Origin: Pseudomonas graminis
Lineage (GTDB): Bacteria > Pseudomonadota > Gammaproteobacteria > Pseudomonadales > Pseudomonadaceae
Length of the DNA: 64,000 bases
Assembly (NCBI RefSeq): GCF_900111735.1
Contig: NZ_FOHW01000010.1
Location: 95,892 to 159,891 of the forward strand
Direction of reading: 5' to 3'
In this document: one piece after another, positions 18,223 to 26,308 of the stretch
How the letters are laid out: each line of letters opens with the position of its first letter
Position numbering within the stretch: position 1 is the first letter of the stretch
Program-made: the position numbers and the translations under genes
Notes under the pieces: model-generated
The model's database searches: none
Told to the model about the DNA's origin: nothing
What the model saw: the letters and a program-made list of their open reading frames with translations, nothing else

Positions 18223-19091
18223 GCCAACACCTCCTGCAACGACTTGGGATAGCCGACGGGATCGGCGAGGAACGCGTCCAGCGAAAACTCCACCGGCCGA
18301 ATCCGCAGATCAAAGCGACCGGCTTCCACTTCGGCCACCGCGTGGTCGTACGCTTCACGGTCCATCGGTTTGAACTGCACGATGTCGCCTGGACGGAAAA
18401 ACACCATGTGTTCCTTCAGATACGCGAGGTTCTGTTGCGGGTCGTAGATCGGCGCGGGGGTAACACCAAACATCTGATAACCCCCGGCGCCGCGCACCGA
18501 GTAAATGCATCCAAAGCAACCGCCGTGACCAAGGGTCAATTTCGGCGTGTCGGTGCGCGGGCGCAGGTACTTGGGCACCTGCAACTGACGCTCGCGCTCG
18601 ACCATCTGGAACATGAATGGCAGGCCGGCAACGAAGCCCACCATCGAGACAAACCACGGCGCGCCACTGTGGGCCGCGATGAATGCTTCGACGTCGGCCA
18701 GACCGTTTATGCGTGCGGCGTATTCCAGGTCCGTTGCACTCGGGTCTTGATGGCGGTCGCGAAAACGCATCAGGGTTTCGTGGGTCCAGGGGTCGTTGTA
18801 GAGCACTGGAATCTCGATAATCCGCGTCTGCAGCGTGCGCTCGGCAACAGCGCCGGCCTCGGCGATTTTGACCGCTTCGAGCAAGGTGTGAGGGGCGATG
18901 CGATCCGGGTCGAAACGGATCTGGAATGACGCGTTGGCCAGGCAGATATCAAGTACGCCATCCAGCGCCAGCCCTTCCACGGCGCGGGTGACGGCGAGGC
19001 CTTTGAAGAATGCGTCCAGGGACATGCTGTCGCTGACTTCGGCAAACAAGTGCTCATCGGCGCCAAAGCTGTAGCGGATGGGGGTACTCAT
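18219..19091 (-). CDS. pxpB: PxpB-type carboxyltransferase-domain protein (KipI family)
   Basis: The 290-residue protein is a 5-oxoprolinase subunit B / KipI homologue, related to the N-terminal half of the urea carboxylase carboxyltransferase domain. Motifs include HSGAPWFVSMVGFVAGLPFM, the GHGGCFGCIYS segment and GGYQMFGVTPAPIYD. It is longer than the usual 220-240 residues, with a C-terminal extension of about 40. It is coupled to its neighbours by ATGA overlaps on both sides, which suggests fixed stoichiometry with PxpC and the biotin carboxylase. Confidence 0.9.
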   Translation of the reverse strand: MSTPIRYSFGADEHLFAEVSDSMSLDAFFKGLAVTRAVEGLALDGVLDICLANASFQIRFDPDRIAPHTLLEAVKIAEAGAVAERTLQTRIIEIPVLYNDPWTHETLMRFRDRHQDPSATDLEYAARINGLADVEAFIAAHSGAPWFVSMVGFVAGLPFMFQMVERERQLQVPKYLRPRTDTPKLTLGHGGCFGCIYSVRGAGGYQMFGVTPAPIYDPQQNLAYLKEHMVFFRPGDIVQFKPMDREAYDHAVAEVEAGRFDLRIRPVEFSLDAFLADPVGYPKSLQEVLA

Positions 19092-20461
19092 GCTTCACCT
19101 CCGCTGCGGCGCTCGGCCAGCCAGGTTTCCAGGGTGCCGGTGTTAAAGTCGGCACTGTGCAGCCACGGTTGTTCCAACAATTCACCGTGCAACGCCAGGG
19201 TGTTGGCCATGCCGGTGAGGGTGGTGTGCGCCACGGCCATTCGCGCTCGCGCCAAGGCTTCGTCTCGATCCGCACCGTGAATAATCAGTTTGGCCAGCAG
19301 CGAGTCATAGTAAGGCGGCACACGGTAGCCTTGATACAGATGCGTATCGACGCGAATGCCTTCGCCGTTCGGCCAGATCAGCTCCTCGACCAGGCCTGGG
19401 CTCGGGAAGAAATTCCGCGCAGGGTCTTCAGCGTTCAGGCGCATTTGCAGGGCGGCGCCGTTGAGTCGGATGTCACTTTGCTTCAAGCCCAGCGGTTCGC
19501 CGCCAGCGATGCGCAACATGGCCTGGACCAGGTCGATGCCGGTGATCAGTTCGCTGACCGGGTGCTCCACCTGAATCCGCGTATTCATCTCGATAAAGAA
19601 GAACTCGCCAGTGACGTCGTCATACAGATATTCCAGGGTGCCGGCGCCCTTGTAGCCCAAAGACTCGGTCAGGCGCACCGCGCTTTCGCAGAGGATTTCC
19701 CGTTGCTGTTGGCTGAGGACCGGCGACGGCGCTTCTTCGAAGATTTTCTGCCGGCGCCGTTGCAGCGAACACTCGCGCTCAAACAAATGCACCGCGTGCT
19801 GACCGTCGCCCAACACCTGCACTTCAATATGCCGGGCACGGCTGATAAACCGCTCCAGATACACCGCGCCATTGCCAAACGCCGCTTGGGCTTCGCGCTG
19901 GGAACGGGGAAATTCTTCGCGCAGCTGCTCGGCGTTTTCCGCCAGCCGGATACCACGCCCGCCGCCACCGGCCGACGCTTTAATCAGCAACGGGAAGCCA
20001 ACGGATTCAGCAGCCTTGAGCGCCGACCCGACGTCGAACAGTTCACCCGGCGAACCCGGCACCACCGGCACGCCAGCGGCTTGTGCAGTACGCCGTGCCT
20101 CGGCTTTATCGCCCATGCGGCGGATCGTCTCCGCGCCTGGCCCGACGAAAATGGCACCGGCAGAGACCACCGCTTCGGCGAAATCGGCTTTCTCCGACAG
20201 AAAGCCGTAACCGGGATGCACCGCGTTGGCGCCAGTAGCTTTCAAGGCCCCGAGCAAGGCATCGACGTTCAGATAGCTTTTGTCGGCCCGGGCCGGACCA
20301 AGAATGTGAACCTCATCGGCCATCCGCGCGGCTTGGGAATCGACGTCCGCCTCGCTGCACGCAGCAACGGTGGGAATGCCCAGTTCTTTGGCGGCGCGGA
20401 TGATGCGCACGGCGATTTCGCCGCGGTTGGCGACCAGCAGTTTATGAATGGCTTGGGTCAT
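19088..20461 (-). CDS. Biotin carboxylase subunit (AccC-like)
   Basis: The 457-residue ATP-grasp enzyme has KLLVANRGEIAVRIIRAAKELGI at the N-terminus, HPGYGFLSE (82-90), the ATP loop KASAGGGGRG (161-170), EVQVLGD and FFIEMNTRIQVEHPVSE with the catalytic Glu and Arg. It would carboxylate biotin on the carrier encoded next to it. Because it lies between the carrier and pxpB rather than beside accB/fabI-type genes, it probably serves this operon and not acetyl-CoA carboxylase; that is inference. Confidence 0.93.
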   Translation of the reverse strand: MTQAIHKLLVANRGEIAVRIIRAAKELGIPTVAACSEADVDSQAARMADEVHILGPARADKSYLNVDALLGALKATGANAVHPGYGFLSEKADFAEAVVSAGAIFVGPGAETIRRMGDKAEARRTAQAAGVPVVPGSPGELFDVGSALKAAESVGFPLLIKASAGGGGRGIRLAENAEQLREEFPRSQREAQAAFGNGAVYLERFISRARHIEVQVLGDGQHAVHLFERECSLQRRRQKIFEEAPSPVLSQQQREILCESAVRLTESLGYKGAGTLEYLYDDVTGEFFFIEMNTRIQVEHPVSELITGIDLVQAMLRIAGGEPLGLKQSDIRLNGAALQMRLNAEDPARNFFPSPGLVEELIWPNGEGIRVDTHLYQGYRVPPYYDSLLAKLIIHGADRDEALARARMAVAHTTLTGMANTLALHGELLEQPWLHSADFNTGTLETWLAERRSGGEA

Positions 20462-20470
20462 GATCGTCCC

Positions 20471-20716
20471 TCACGCGTCGTCGAGGGTTGCGACGACTTG
20501 ACCCGGTTCCACAGGATCACCGTCTTCCACCAAAAAGGCACTGAGGCGACCGGCCGTCCCGGCGGTCAATTCGGAGAACTGCTTCATGACCTCGATCAGG
20601 CCGATTACCGTGTTGGCGCTGACTTGCGCGCCGACCTCCACGAAGTTTGCCGATTCCGGCGTTGCTTTGCGGTAGAAGGTCCCCGGCAACGGGGTGATTA
20701 CAGTGTATTCAGCCAT
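20471..20716 (-). CDS. Biotin carboxyl carrier protein
   Basis: The 81-residue protein is a lone biotinyl domain. The biotin-accepting Lys is K45 in GLIEVMKQFSEL; the residue after Lys is Gln rather than the more common Met, as in several accessory carriers. A mirrored glycine-rich turn (VEDGDPVEPGQVVATLDD) closes the fold. It lies 9 bp upstream of the biotin carboxylase gene and is much shorter than the fatty-acid AccB (about 150 residues). Confidence 0.92.
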   Translation of the reverse strand: MAEYTVITPLPGTFYRKATPESANFVEVGAQVSANTVIGLIEVMKQFSELTAGTAGRLSAFLVEDGDPVEPGQVVATLDDA

Positions 20717-20810
20717 GTCTGTTCCTCTTGGAATAGTTGTAGAAAGGCAGGCGTAAAGTGAATCGGAGGACCAACCCTGGCGTCTGTGTGCCAGGTGTTT
20801 TCGTTTGGTC

Positions 20811-21569
20811 TCAGCGCGGTGCCCGGACCTTTATGCGCGCGCTATCAAGTGCATGACGCGTGGCCTCGACCAACGCCAGGGCACCCGGCGTGTCGCTGTG
20901 CAAACAGATGGAATCGAATTCAATGGCCAGGTCTTCGCCCTCGACGGTGCGCACCACCCCTTCCTGGCAGGCACGCAGCACACGGGCGGCGACCTGTGCC
21001 GGGTCGTAAGCCCGCACGTTGCGGGTGAAGACGATCGAGCCGCTAAGGTCGTATTCGCGGTCGGCATAGAACTCGCGGATAACCGGTTGGTCGAGTTCCG
21101 TGGCAACCCGGCAGATCACCGAATCGGGCATGCAATACAAGAGCAACTCCGGCTCCAGGCGCTGGAGGTTTTCCACCAGCAAACGGGCGGCCTCTTCGTC
21201 TCGGGCCAGGTGCATGTAGAGCGCGCCGTGGGGTTTGATGTGTTGCAGGGCCACGCCCTGCACCCGGGCGAGTTCCCGCAGGGCGCCCAACTGATAGAGC
21301 ATGTCGTCGACCAGTTCCTGGGCAGGCGCATTGATGTGCCGACGGCCGAAACCAACCAGGTCGCGAAACCCCGGGTGCGCGCCGATGGCCACGCCCCGGC
21401 CCTTGGCTTGCTCGACGGTGCGGCGCATGGTGCCCGGGTCACCCGCATGAAAACCGGTGGCGATGTTGGCCGAGCTGATAAAGCCCATCAACTCATTGTC
21501 GACGCCATCGCCGATGGTCCAGGGGCCAAAGCCTTCGCCCATGTCCGAATTGAAATCTACTGCCTGCAT
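20811..21569 (-). CDS. pxpA: PxpA/LamB-YcsF family protein
   Basis: The 252-residue protein belongs to the LamB/YcsF family, the 5-oxoprolinase subunit A group. It has [11 protein letters not shown] (5-15), FHAGDPGTM (40-48), AIGAHPGF (61-68) and [10 protein letters not shown]. The usual NIACGFHAGD is [10 protein letters not shown] here, so the conserved Cys is Thr. It is the first gene of the operon; a 94-bp gap separates it from the carrier gene, and it is divergent from a LysR gene. Confidence 0.9.
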   Translation of the reverse strand: MQAVDFNSDMGEGFGPWTIGDGVDNELMGFISSANIATGFHAGDPGTMRRTVEQAKGRGVAIGAHPGFRDLVGFGRRHINAPAQELVDDMLYQLGALRELARVQGVALQHIKPHGALYMHLARDEEAARLLVENLQRLEPELLLYCMPDSVICRVATELDQPVIREFYADREYDLSGSIVFTRNVRAYDPAQVAARVLRACQEGVVRTVEGEDLAIEFDSICLHSDTPGALALVEATRHALDSARIKVRAPR

Positions 21570-21630
21570 GACGCTTGCTCCCGACCTTGTGACTTCATGC
21601 AGGCCACGTTAGATTTCCCCCAACCCCTTG

Positions 21631-21661
21631 GGAAGATCTATTATCAGATAGGCTATCTTCC
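21631..21661. promoter_or_regulatory. Candidate LysR operator between pxpA and its LysR gene
   Basis: GGAAGAT at 21631-21637 is mirrored by ATCTTCC at 21655-21661, with a second inverted pair CTAT...ATAG inside. The palindrome sits between the divergent starts at 21569 and 21694, where LysR-type regulators normally bind. Binding is inferred. Confidence 0.55.
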
Positions 21662-21693
21662 GAAAAACAGATACCTCCCCGCCCGGAGTGCTC

Positions 21694-22611
21694 ATGTCCC
21701 TGACCCTGCGCCAAGTCCGCTATTTCGTCGCTACCGCCGAAATCGGGCAAATCTCTCAAGCCGCGATTCATCTGAATATTTCCCAGTCGGCGGTGACCAC
21801 GGCGATCAAGGAACTGGAAGGCATCCTCGGCACGCTGTTGTTCCAGCGCTCGGCGCAGGGCATGAATCTGACCGACGCGGGGCGGCACTTTTTAAATCGG
21901 GCCTACGTGATTTTGCGCAGCGTCGATGACGCATTGAACAGCCCATTGCCGAATATCCGCGCCAGTGGCGTGTTGCGCCTGGGGGCGAGCTACACGGTGA
22001 TCGGTTATTTCCTGCCGCACCATTTGCAGCGCCTGGAACACTGGCATCCGGACGTGGCCATTGAAGTCCATGAACAAGAACGGCAGGCGATTGAACAAGG
22101 CTTGTTGGAAGGTCGTTTTGATATGGCCGTGGTGCTCACCGCCAACCTCACTCACCCGGACATCGTTTCAGAGACCCTCTTCAACTCCGAGCGGCGGTTA
22201 TGGCTACCCAGCCACCATCCGTTGTGCGAGCGCTCGGCGGTCAGCCTCGCCGACGTCGCAAAAGAACCCTATATTCTGCTGACCGTCGACGAAGCCGAAC
22301 AAAGCGCCATGCGTTACTGGGAACATGCGCATCAGCAGCCAAATGTGCGGGTGCGTACCAGTTCAGTCGAAGCGGTGCGCAGCATGGTCGCCAATGGCAG
22401 CGGCGTGGCAATCCTCTCGGATCTGGTGCACCGCCCCTGGTCACTGGAAGGAAAACGCATCGAAACACTGACAGTCACCGACAAGGTGACGCCGATGAGT
22501 GTGGGATTGGCATGGCACCGGGAGCGCAAATTCAGCCCGGCGATGCAGGCGTTTCGTAACTATTTCCACGATGCATTTCTGGCGCCGCAACAGCTGTCCG
22601 CGCGGCGCTGA
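21694..22611 (+). CDS. LysR-type transcriptional regulator of the pxp operon (likely)
   Basis: The 305-residue protein has the N-terminal LysR helix-turn-helix (SLTLRQVRYFVATAEIGQISQAAIHLNISQSAVTTAIKELEG) and a standard substrate-binding half. ATG at 21694 follows CCGGAGTG and is preferred to a start two codons upstream. It is divergent from pxpA with a palindrome between, so control of the pxp/biotin operon is likely. The effector is unknown. Confidence 0.9.
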   Translation: MSLTLRQVRYFVATAEIGQISQAAIHLNISQSAVTTAIKELEGILGTLLFQRSAQGMNLTDAGRHFLNRAYVILRSVDDALNSPLPNIRASGVLRLGASYTVIGYFLPHHLQRLEHWHPDVAIEVHEQERQAIEQGLLEGRFDMAVVLTANLTHPDIVSETLFNSERRLWLPSHHPLCERSAVSLADVAKEPYILLTVDEAEQSAMRYWEHAHQQPNVRVRTSSVEAVRSMVANGSGVAILSDLVHRPWSLEGKRIETLTVTDKVTPMSVGLAWHRERKFSPAMQAFRNYFHDAFLAPQQLSARR

Positions 22612-22715
22612 ATCCGGCCGTGGGCGGATAACCCTTGGCTATGGCGTGAACTTCCCTTGGCTCTGAGACGGTGTATCGGCCAGCCCGTTGACCGCCACGT
22701 GAAAGCCCTCAAGCC

Positions 22716-23621
22716 TCAAGCCGCATCCCGATCCTGCTTCAGCGATTCCGCCACCACGCTGCCGAAGGACGCCACCGGCGCCTGCAAATTGCCGAGGAAG
22801 CGCGGGTAGATCAGCCACAGGTCCATCACTGGTTTGAAATCCTTGATGGGCATAGCCTCCAGTGAGTCGCGGTGGACGCTGCGCTCCAGCAGCGGACGCG
22901 GCACCAGACCCAGGCCCAAGCCATCGGCGACCAGCCCCAACTGCAGTTCGGTGCCGAAGGTTTCCAGATTGACCTTCAGGCTCAGCCCCTGATCAGCGAA
23001 GGTGCGTTGCAGCCCGGCGCGGAAACCGCAGCCGTCAGGGTTGAGCACCCAGCCCAGCCCGTAACAGTCCGCCAGTTTCACCGGCTTTTTCGGCAGCGCG
23101 CTCTTGGCGCACACCACCACCAACTCCATTTTGCCGATGGACTCACCGACGATGCCTTCAGGGAAGATCTTGCCCGCCGGGAACAGCGCCGCAGCCGCGT
23201 CCAGTTCGCCGTTCTCGATTTTGCCGATCAGCTGGCTGCCCCAGCCGGTGATCACTTGCGCGCGCAGGTCGGGAAATTGCCCGCGCAGGTGTTTCAGCGC
23301 ATCCAGCAACACGACATCACCGATGGTTTGCGGCACGCCCAGCCTGAGCAATCCGCTGGGTGGCGTGTCGCTGGCGACGAGTTCGCGCAGTGAGTCCATT
23401 TCCCGCAGGATCGCCAGACACTTCTGATAGACCTGCGTGCCCATGGGGGTCGGCTTGAGCGGCTTGGTATTACGGTCGAACAATTCAACGCCCAGCGCCT
23501 GCTCGAAATTCTGAACCCGCCGCGTGATGGCCGGCTGTGTCAGGTCAAGGGACTCAGCGGCATGGCTGATCGACTGGCAGCGAATGACTGCTACGAACGC
23601 ATCGATGTCATCAATTTTCAT
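22716..23621 (-). CDS. LysR-type transcriptional regulator (sulfur island)
   Basis: The 301-residue protein begins MKIDDIDAFVAVIRCQSISHAAESLDLTQPAITRRV, a LysR DNA-binding domain, and has the regulatory half after it. The frame extends upstream to 23699, but that portion is not family-like. It is divergent from the thiol dioxygenase gene, 200 bp away, the same arrangement as PA2601/PA2602 in P. aeruginosa. It probably controls the dioxygenase-rhodanese pair. Confidence 0.9.
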   Translation of the reverse strand: MKIDDIDAFVAVIRCQSISHAAESLDLTQPAITRRVQNFEQALGVELFDRNTKPLKPTPMGTQVYQKCLAILREMDSLRELVASDTPPSGLLRLGVPQTIGDVVLLDALKHLRGQFPDLRAQVITGWGSQLIGKIENGELDAAAALFPAGKIFPEGIVGESIGKMELVVVCAKSALPKKPVKLADCYGLGWVLNPDGCGFRAGLQRTFADQGLSLKVNLETFGTELQLGLVADGLGLGLVPRPLLERSVHRDSLEAMPIKDFKPVMDLWLIYPRFLGNLQAPVASFGSVVAESLKQDRDAA

Positions 23622-23734
23622 TCGGATCGCACATGGAATAAAGGAAACAAGATAGGCAAAAATCATAATGGCTATCGTAGGCTCTGGATAGCGCAACAAC
23701 GGACGGCACCCTGTGAAGCGGTTATCAGCTACAG

Positions 23735-23748
23735 TTTGGTTATAACCT
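23735..23748. promoter_or_regulatory. Candidate regulatory site upstream of the thiol dioxygenase
   Basis: The sequence contains the perfect palindrome GGTTATAACC (23738-23747). TTTGGTTATAA (23735-23745) recurs in inverted orientation at 26194-26204, upstream of the sulfonate-type binding protein. A shared regulator is possible but unproven. Confidence 0.4.
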
Positions 23749-23821
23749 AATCATCAATAAATAGCATATTAGCCGGCTGCATTATGCTTATATTGGGCAT
23801 CCTTCCTTGCCCGGAGCCCAC

Positions 23822-24430
23822 ATGACCCACATCCGTCACCCTGAACGCTTCAGGGCCTTTATCGGCGCGCTGGCCGAGCTGATCGACAGCAACCCGGCGG
23901 AAGGGGACCTGCTTTCCCGGGGTGGCAAGCTACTGGGGCAACTGGTCAGTGATGACGACTGGCTGCCGGATGAGTTCGCCGTTCCCGATCCGACGCGCTA
24001 TCAACAGTTTCTGTTGCACGCCGACTCACGGCAGCGGTTTTCGGTCGTCAGCTTTGTGTGGGGGCCTGGCCAGAGCACGCCGATTCATGACCACCGCGTC
24101 TGGGGCTTGATCGGCATGCTGCGCGGCGCCGAGTATTCCCAGGGGTTCGCCCGCAGCGCCGATGGCCGACTGGAGCAGGAAGGCCCGGCGATCCGCCTGG
24201 AGCCCGGTCATGTCGAGGCCTTGTCGCCGTGCAGCAACGACATTCATCAGGTCAGCAATGCGTTCGACGACCAGGTGTCGATCAGTATTCACGTCTACGG
24301 CGCCAACATCGGCGCCGTGAAGCGCGCCGTTTATCAGCCTGATGGCAGTGAAAAGCTGTTCATCTCCGGCTATTCCAACGCCTTTCTCCCGAACATCTGG
24401 GATCTGTCCAAAGAGAACCAAGCCCAATGA
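23822..24430 (+). CDS. Thiol dioxygenase (cysteine / 3-mercaptopropionate dioxygenase family)
   Basis: The 202-residue cupin has the iron ligands H89 and H91 in PIHDHRVWG and H142 in NDIHQVSN. It oxidises a small thiol to a sulfinic acid with O2. The P. aeruginosa homologue in the same context (PA2602) prefers 3-mercaptopropionate over cysteine. ATG at 23822 is preferred to one five codons earlier. The stop overlaps the rhodanese start (ATGA), so the products are probably made together. Confidence 0.9.
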   Translation: MTHIRHPERFRAFIGALAELIDSNPAEGDLLSRGGKLLGQLVSDDDWLPDEFAVPDPTRYQQFLLHADSRQRFSVVSFVWGPGQSTPIHDHRVWGLIGMLRGAEYSQGFARSADGRLEQEGPAIRLEPGHVEALSPCSNDIHQVSNAFDDQVSISIHVYGANIGAVKRAVYQPDGSEKLFISGYSNAFLPNIWDLSKENQAQ

Positions 24431-26010
24431 GCAATCCCACCCGTTCCTACGCCGACATCCGCCGCGCCCTGCTCGCCCATGAAGAAGTCGCGTTGGTCGA
24501 TGTCCGCGAAGAAGCCCCGTTCGCCGAAGCTCATCCACTGTTCGCCGCCAACATTCCGTTGTCGAAGCTGGAGCTGGAAGTGCTCGCGCGCATCCCCCGT
24601 CGCGACGCCGCCGTGACGGTTTATGACAACGGCGAGGGCCTGGCCGAACGCGCTTTGGAGCGTTTTCAGGACCTGGGTTACAGCGACGTCAAACTGCTTG
24701 AAGGCCGATTGCAGGGCTGGCGCGACGCTGGCGGCGAGCTGTTCATCGACGTCAATGTGCCGAGCAAGGCGTTCGGCGAACTGGTGGAGCACCATCGCCA
24801 CACGCCGTCGTTGGCCGCCGAAGAGGTCAAGCAATTGCTCGACGCCAAGGCTGACGTGGTGGTGCTGGATGCGCGGCGGTTCGATGAATACCAGACCATG
24901 AGCATTCCCACTGGCGTCAGCGTGCCCGGGGCCGAACTGGTGCTGCGGGCGCGGGAGTTGGCGCCCGATCCCGACACCCGGATCATCGTCAACTGCGCCG
25001 GCCGTACCCGCAGCATCATTGGCACTCAGTCGCTGGTGAATGCCGGCCTGCCCAACGCGATTTCCGCCCTGCGCAATGGCACGATCGGCTGGCTGTTGGC
25101 CGGGCAGACGCTGGATCACGGGCAATCCCGGCGCTTCCCGCAGGTCAGTGAAGCGACCCGGGAAGTCGCTCGGGCGGATGCGCGCAACGTGGCGGATAAG
25201 GCGCGAGTGAAACGCGGCAGCCGTGCGGACTTGACGGTCTGGCAGGCAGAAACGACGCGCACGACATACCTGTTTGATGTGCGCACGCCGGAGGAATTCG
25301 AAGCCGGCCATATGCCGGGTGCCCGTTCGACGCCGGGCGGCCAGCTGGTCCAGGAGACTGATCATTACGCCAGCGTGCGCGGCGCACGAATTGTTTTGCT
25401 CGACGACGATGGCGTGCGCGCCAACATGTCTGCTTCGTGGCTGGCGCAGCTAGGCTGGGAGGTGTTTGTGGTGGACGACTTGCGTCCTGAGGATTTCAGC
25501 GAAAAGGGTGGCTGGAACGCGCCCATTCCACCCGCGCCGAAGGTCGAAGAGATCAGCGCCGAAACGCTGCGCGAGTGGCGCCAGCAGGGCGGCGTGGCGG
25601 TGCTGGATTTCACTGCCAGCGCCCACTACGTCAAGCAGCATATTCCGGGCGCGTGGTGGATGCTGCGTGCCGACCTTGCCAAGGCACTGCAGAACAACAT
25701 CCCGGTTGCCGAGCGTTACGTGCTGACCTGCGGCAGCAGCAAACTCGCGCGCCTTGCCGTGTCGGAGGTCGAAGCCCTGACCGGCAAGCCGGTGTTTGTG
25801 CTGAAGGACGGCACAGCCAGCTGGGTGGCGGCGGGGTTCGAGCTTGAGCACGGCGAAAGCCATCTGGCCTCGCCGCGCATTGACCGCTATCGCCGGCCCT
25901 ATGAAGGCACCGATGCGCCGCGCGAGGCGATGCAGGCGTATCTGGATTGGGAGTATGGGTTGGTCGAGCAACTCGGCCGCGACGGGACCCATGGGTTTTA
26001 TGTGATTTAA
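24427..26010 (+). CDS. Four-domain rhodanese (thiosulfate sulfurtransferase family)
   Basis: The 527-residue protein has four rhodanese-like domains (about 10-105, 125-230, 262-355 and 375-465). Domains 2 and 4 hold active-site loops with Cys (C190 in VNCAGRTR and C435 in LTCGSSKL). Domains 1 and 3 carry Asp-rich loops (VYDNGEG and LLDDDGV) and should be inactive. It is coupled to the thiol dioxygenase, so it may handle sulfane sulfur from thiol breakdown. There is no signal peptide. Confidence 0.92.
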   Translation: MSNPTRSYADIRRALLAHEEVALVDVREEAPFAEAHPLFAANIPLSKLELEVLARIPRRDAAVTVYDNGEGLAERALERFQDLGYSDVKLLEGRLQGWRDAGGELFIDVNVPSKAFGELVEHHRHTPSLAAEEVKQLLDAKADVVVLDARRFDEYQTMSIPTGVSVPGAELVLRARELAPDPDTRIIVNCAGRTRSIIGTQSLVNAGLPNAISALRNGTIGWLLAGQTLDHGQSRRFPQVSEATREVARADARNVADKARVKRGSRADLTVWQAETTRTTYLFDVRTPEEFEAGHMPGARSTPGGQLVQETDHYASVRGARIVLLDDDGVRANMSASWLAQLGWEVFVVDDLRPEDFSEKGGWNAPIPPAPKVEEISAETLREWRQQGGVAVLDFTASAHYVKQHIPGAWWMLRADLAKALQNNIPVAERYVLTCGSSKLARLAVSEVEALTGKPVFVLKDGTASWVAAGFELEHGESHLASPRIDRYRRPYEGTDAPREAMQAYLDWEYGLVEQLGRDGTHGFYVI

Positions 26011-26024
26011 GCCGCGCCCATTCG

Positions 26025-26115
26025 TGTAGGAGCGCGCTTGCCCGCGATGGCGGTGTGTCAGCTGCCAGCTATGACACAGACAGGTCGCAGTTCGCGGGCA
26101 AGCGCGCTCCTACAG
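26025..26115. repeat. REP pair, TGTAGGAGCGCGCTTGCCCGCG family
   Basis: TGTAGGAGCGCGCTTGCCCGCGA is mirrored by CGCGGGCAAGCGCGCTCCTACA, with GTGTCAGC/GACACAG in the interior. It lies just after the rhodanese stop. Confidence 0.9.
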
Positions 26116-26308
26116 AAAATGCATCGTGGCGGAAATATGTATGCATTAATTTAATATCTTAACGCGACATAATCACACAAATCCATAATCATCTTATAAC
26201 CAAAAGATACTTCTATTCCGTTTATTATAGGAATAAGGTCAATCCCCTTGCCGACCCCTTCTCCAGGCGGAGGCCGAGAATTCATTTCCATGCCTGGAGA
26301 CACGCACC
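26116..26308. promoter_or_regulatory. AT-rich upstream region of the sulfonate-type binding protein gene
   Basis: The region is strikingly AT-rich for this genome. It contains TTATAACCAAA (26194-26204), the inverse of the motif at 23735, and the inverted repeat TATTCC...GGAATA (26214-26235). A regulated promoter is likely; exact elements cannot be fixed by eye. Confidence 0.45.

Noticed and set aside
19157..20761. 534-codon open frame antisense to the biotin carboxylase and carrier
   Set aside because: It spans two real genes and their spacer, with no recognisable domain.
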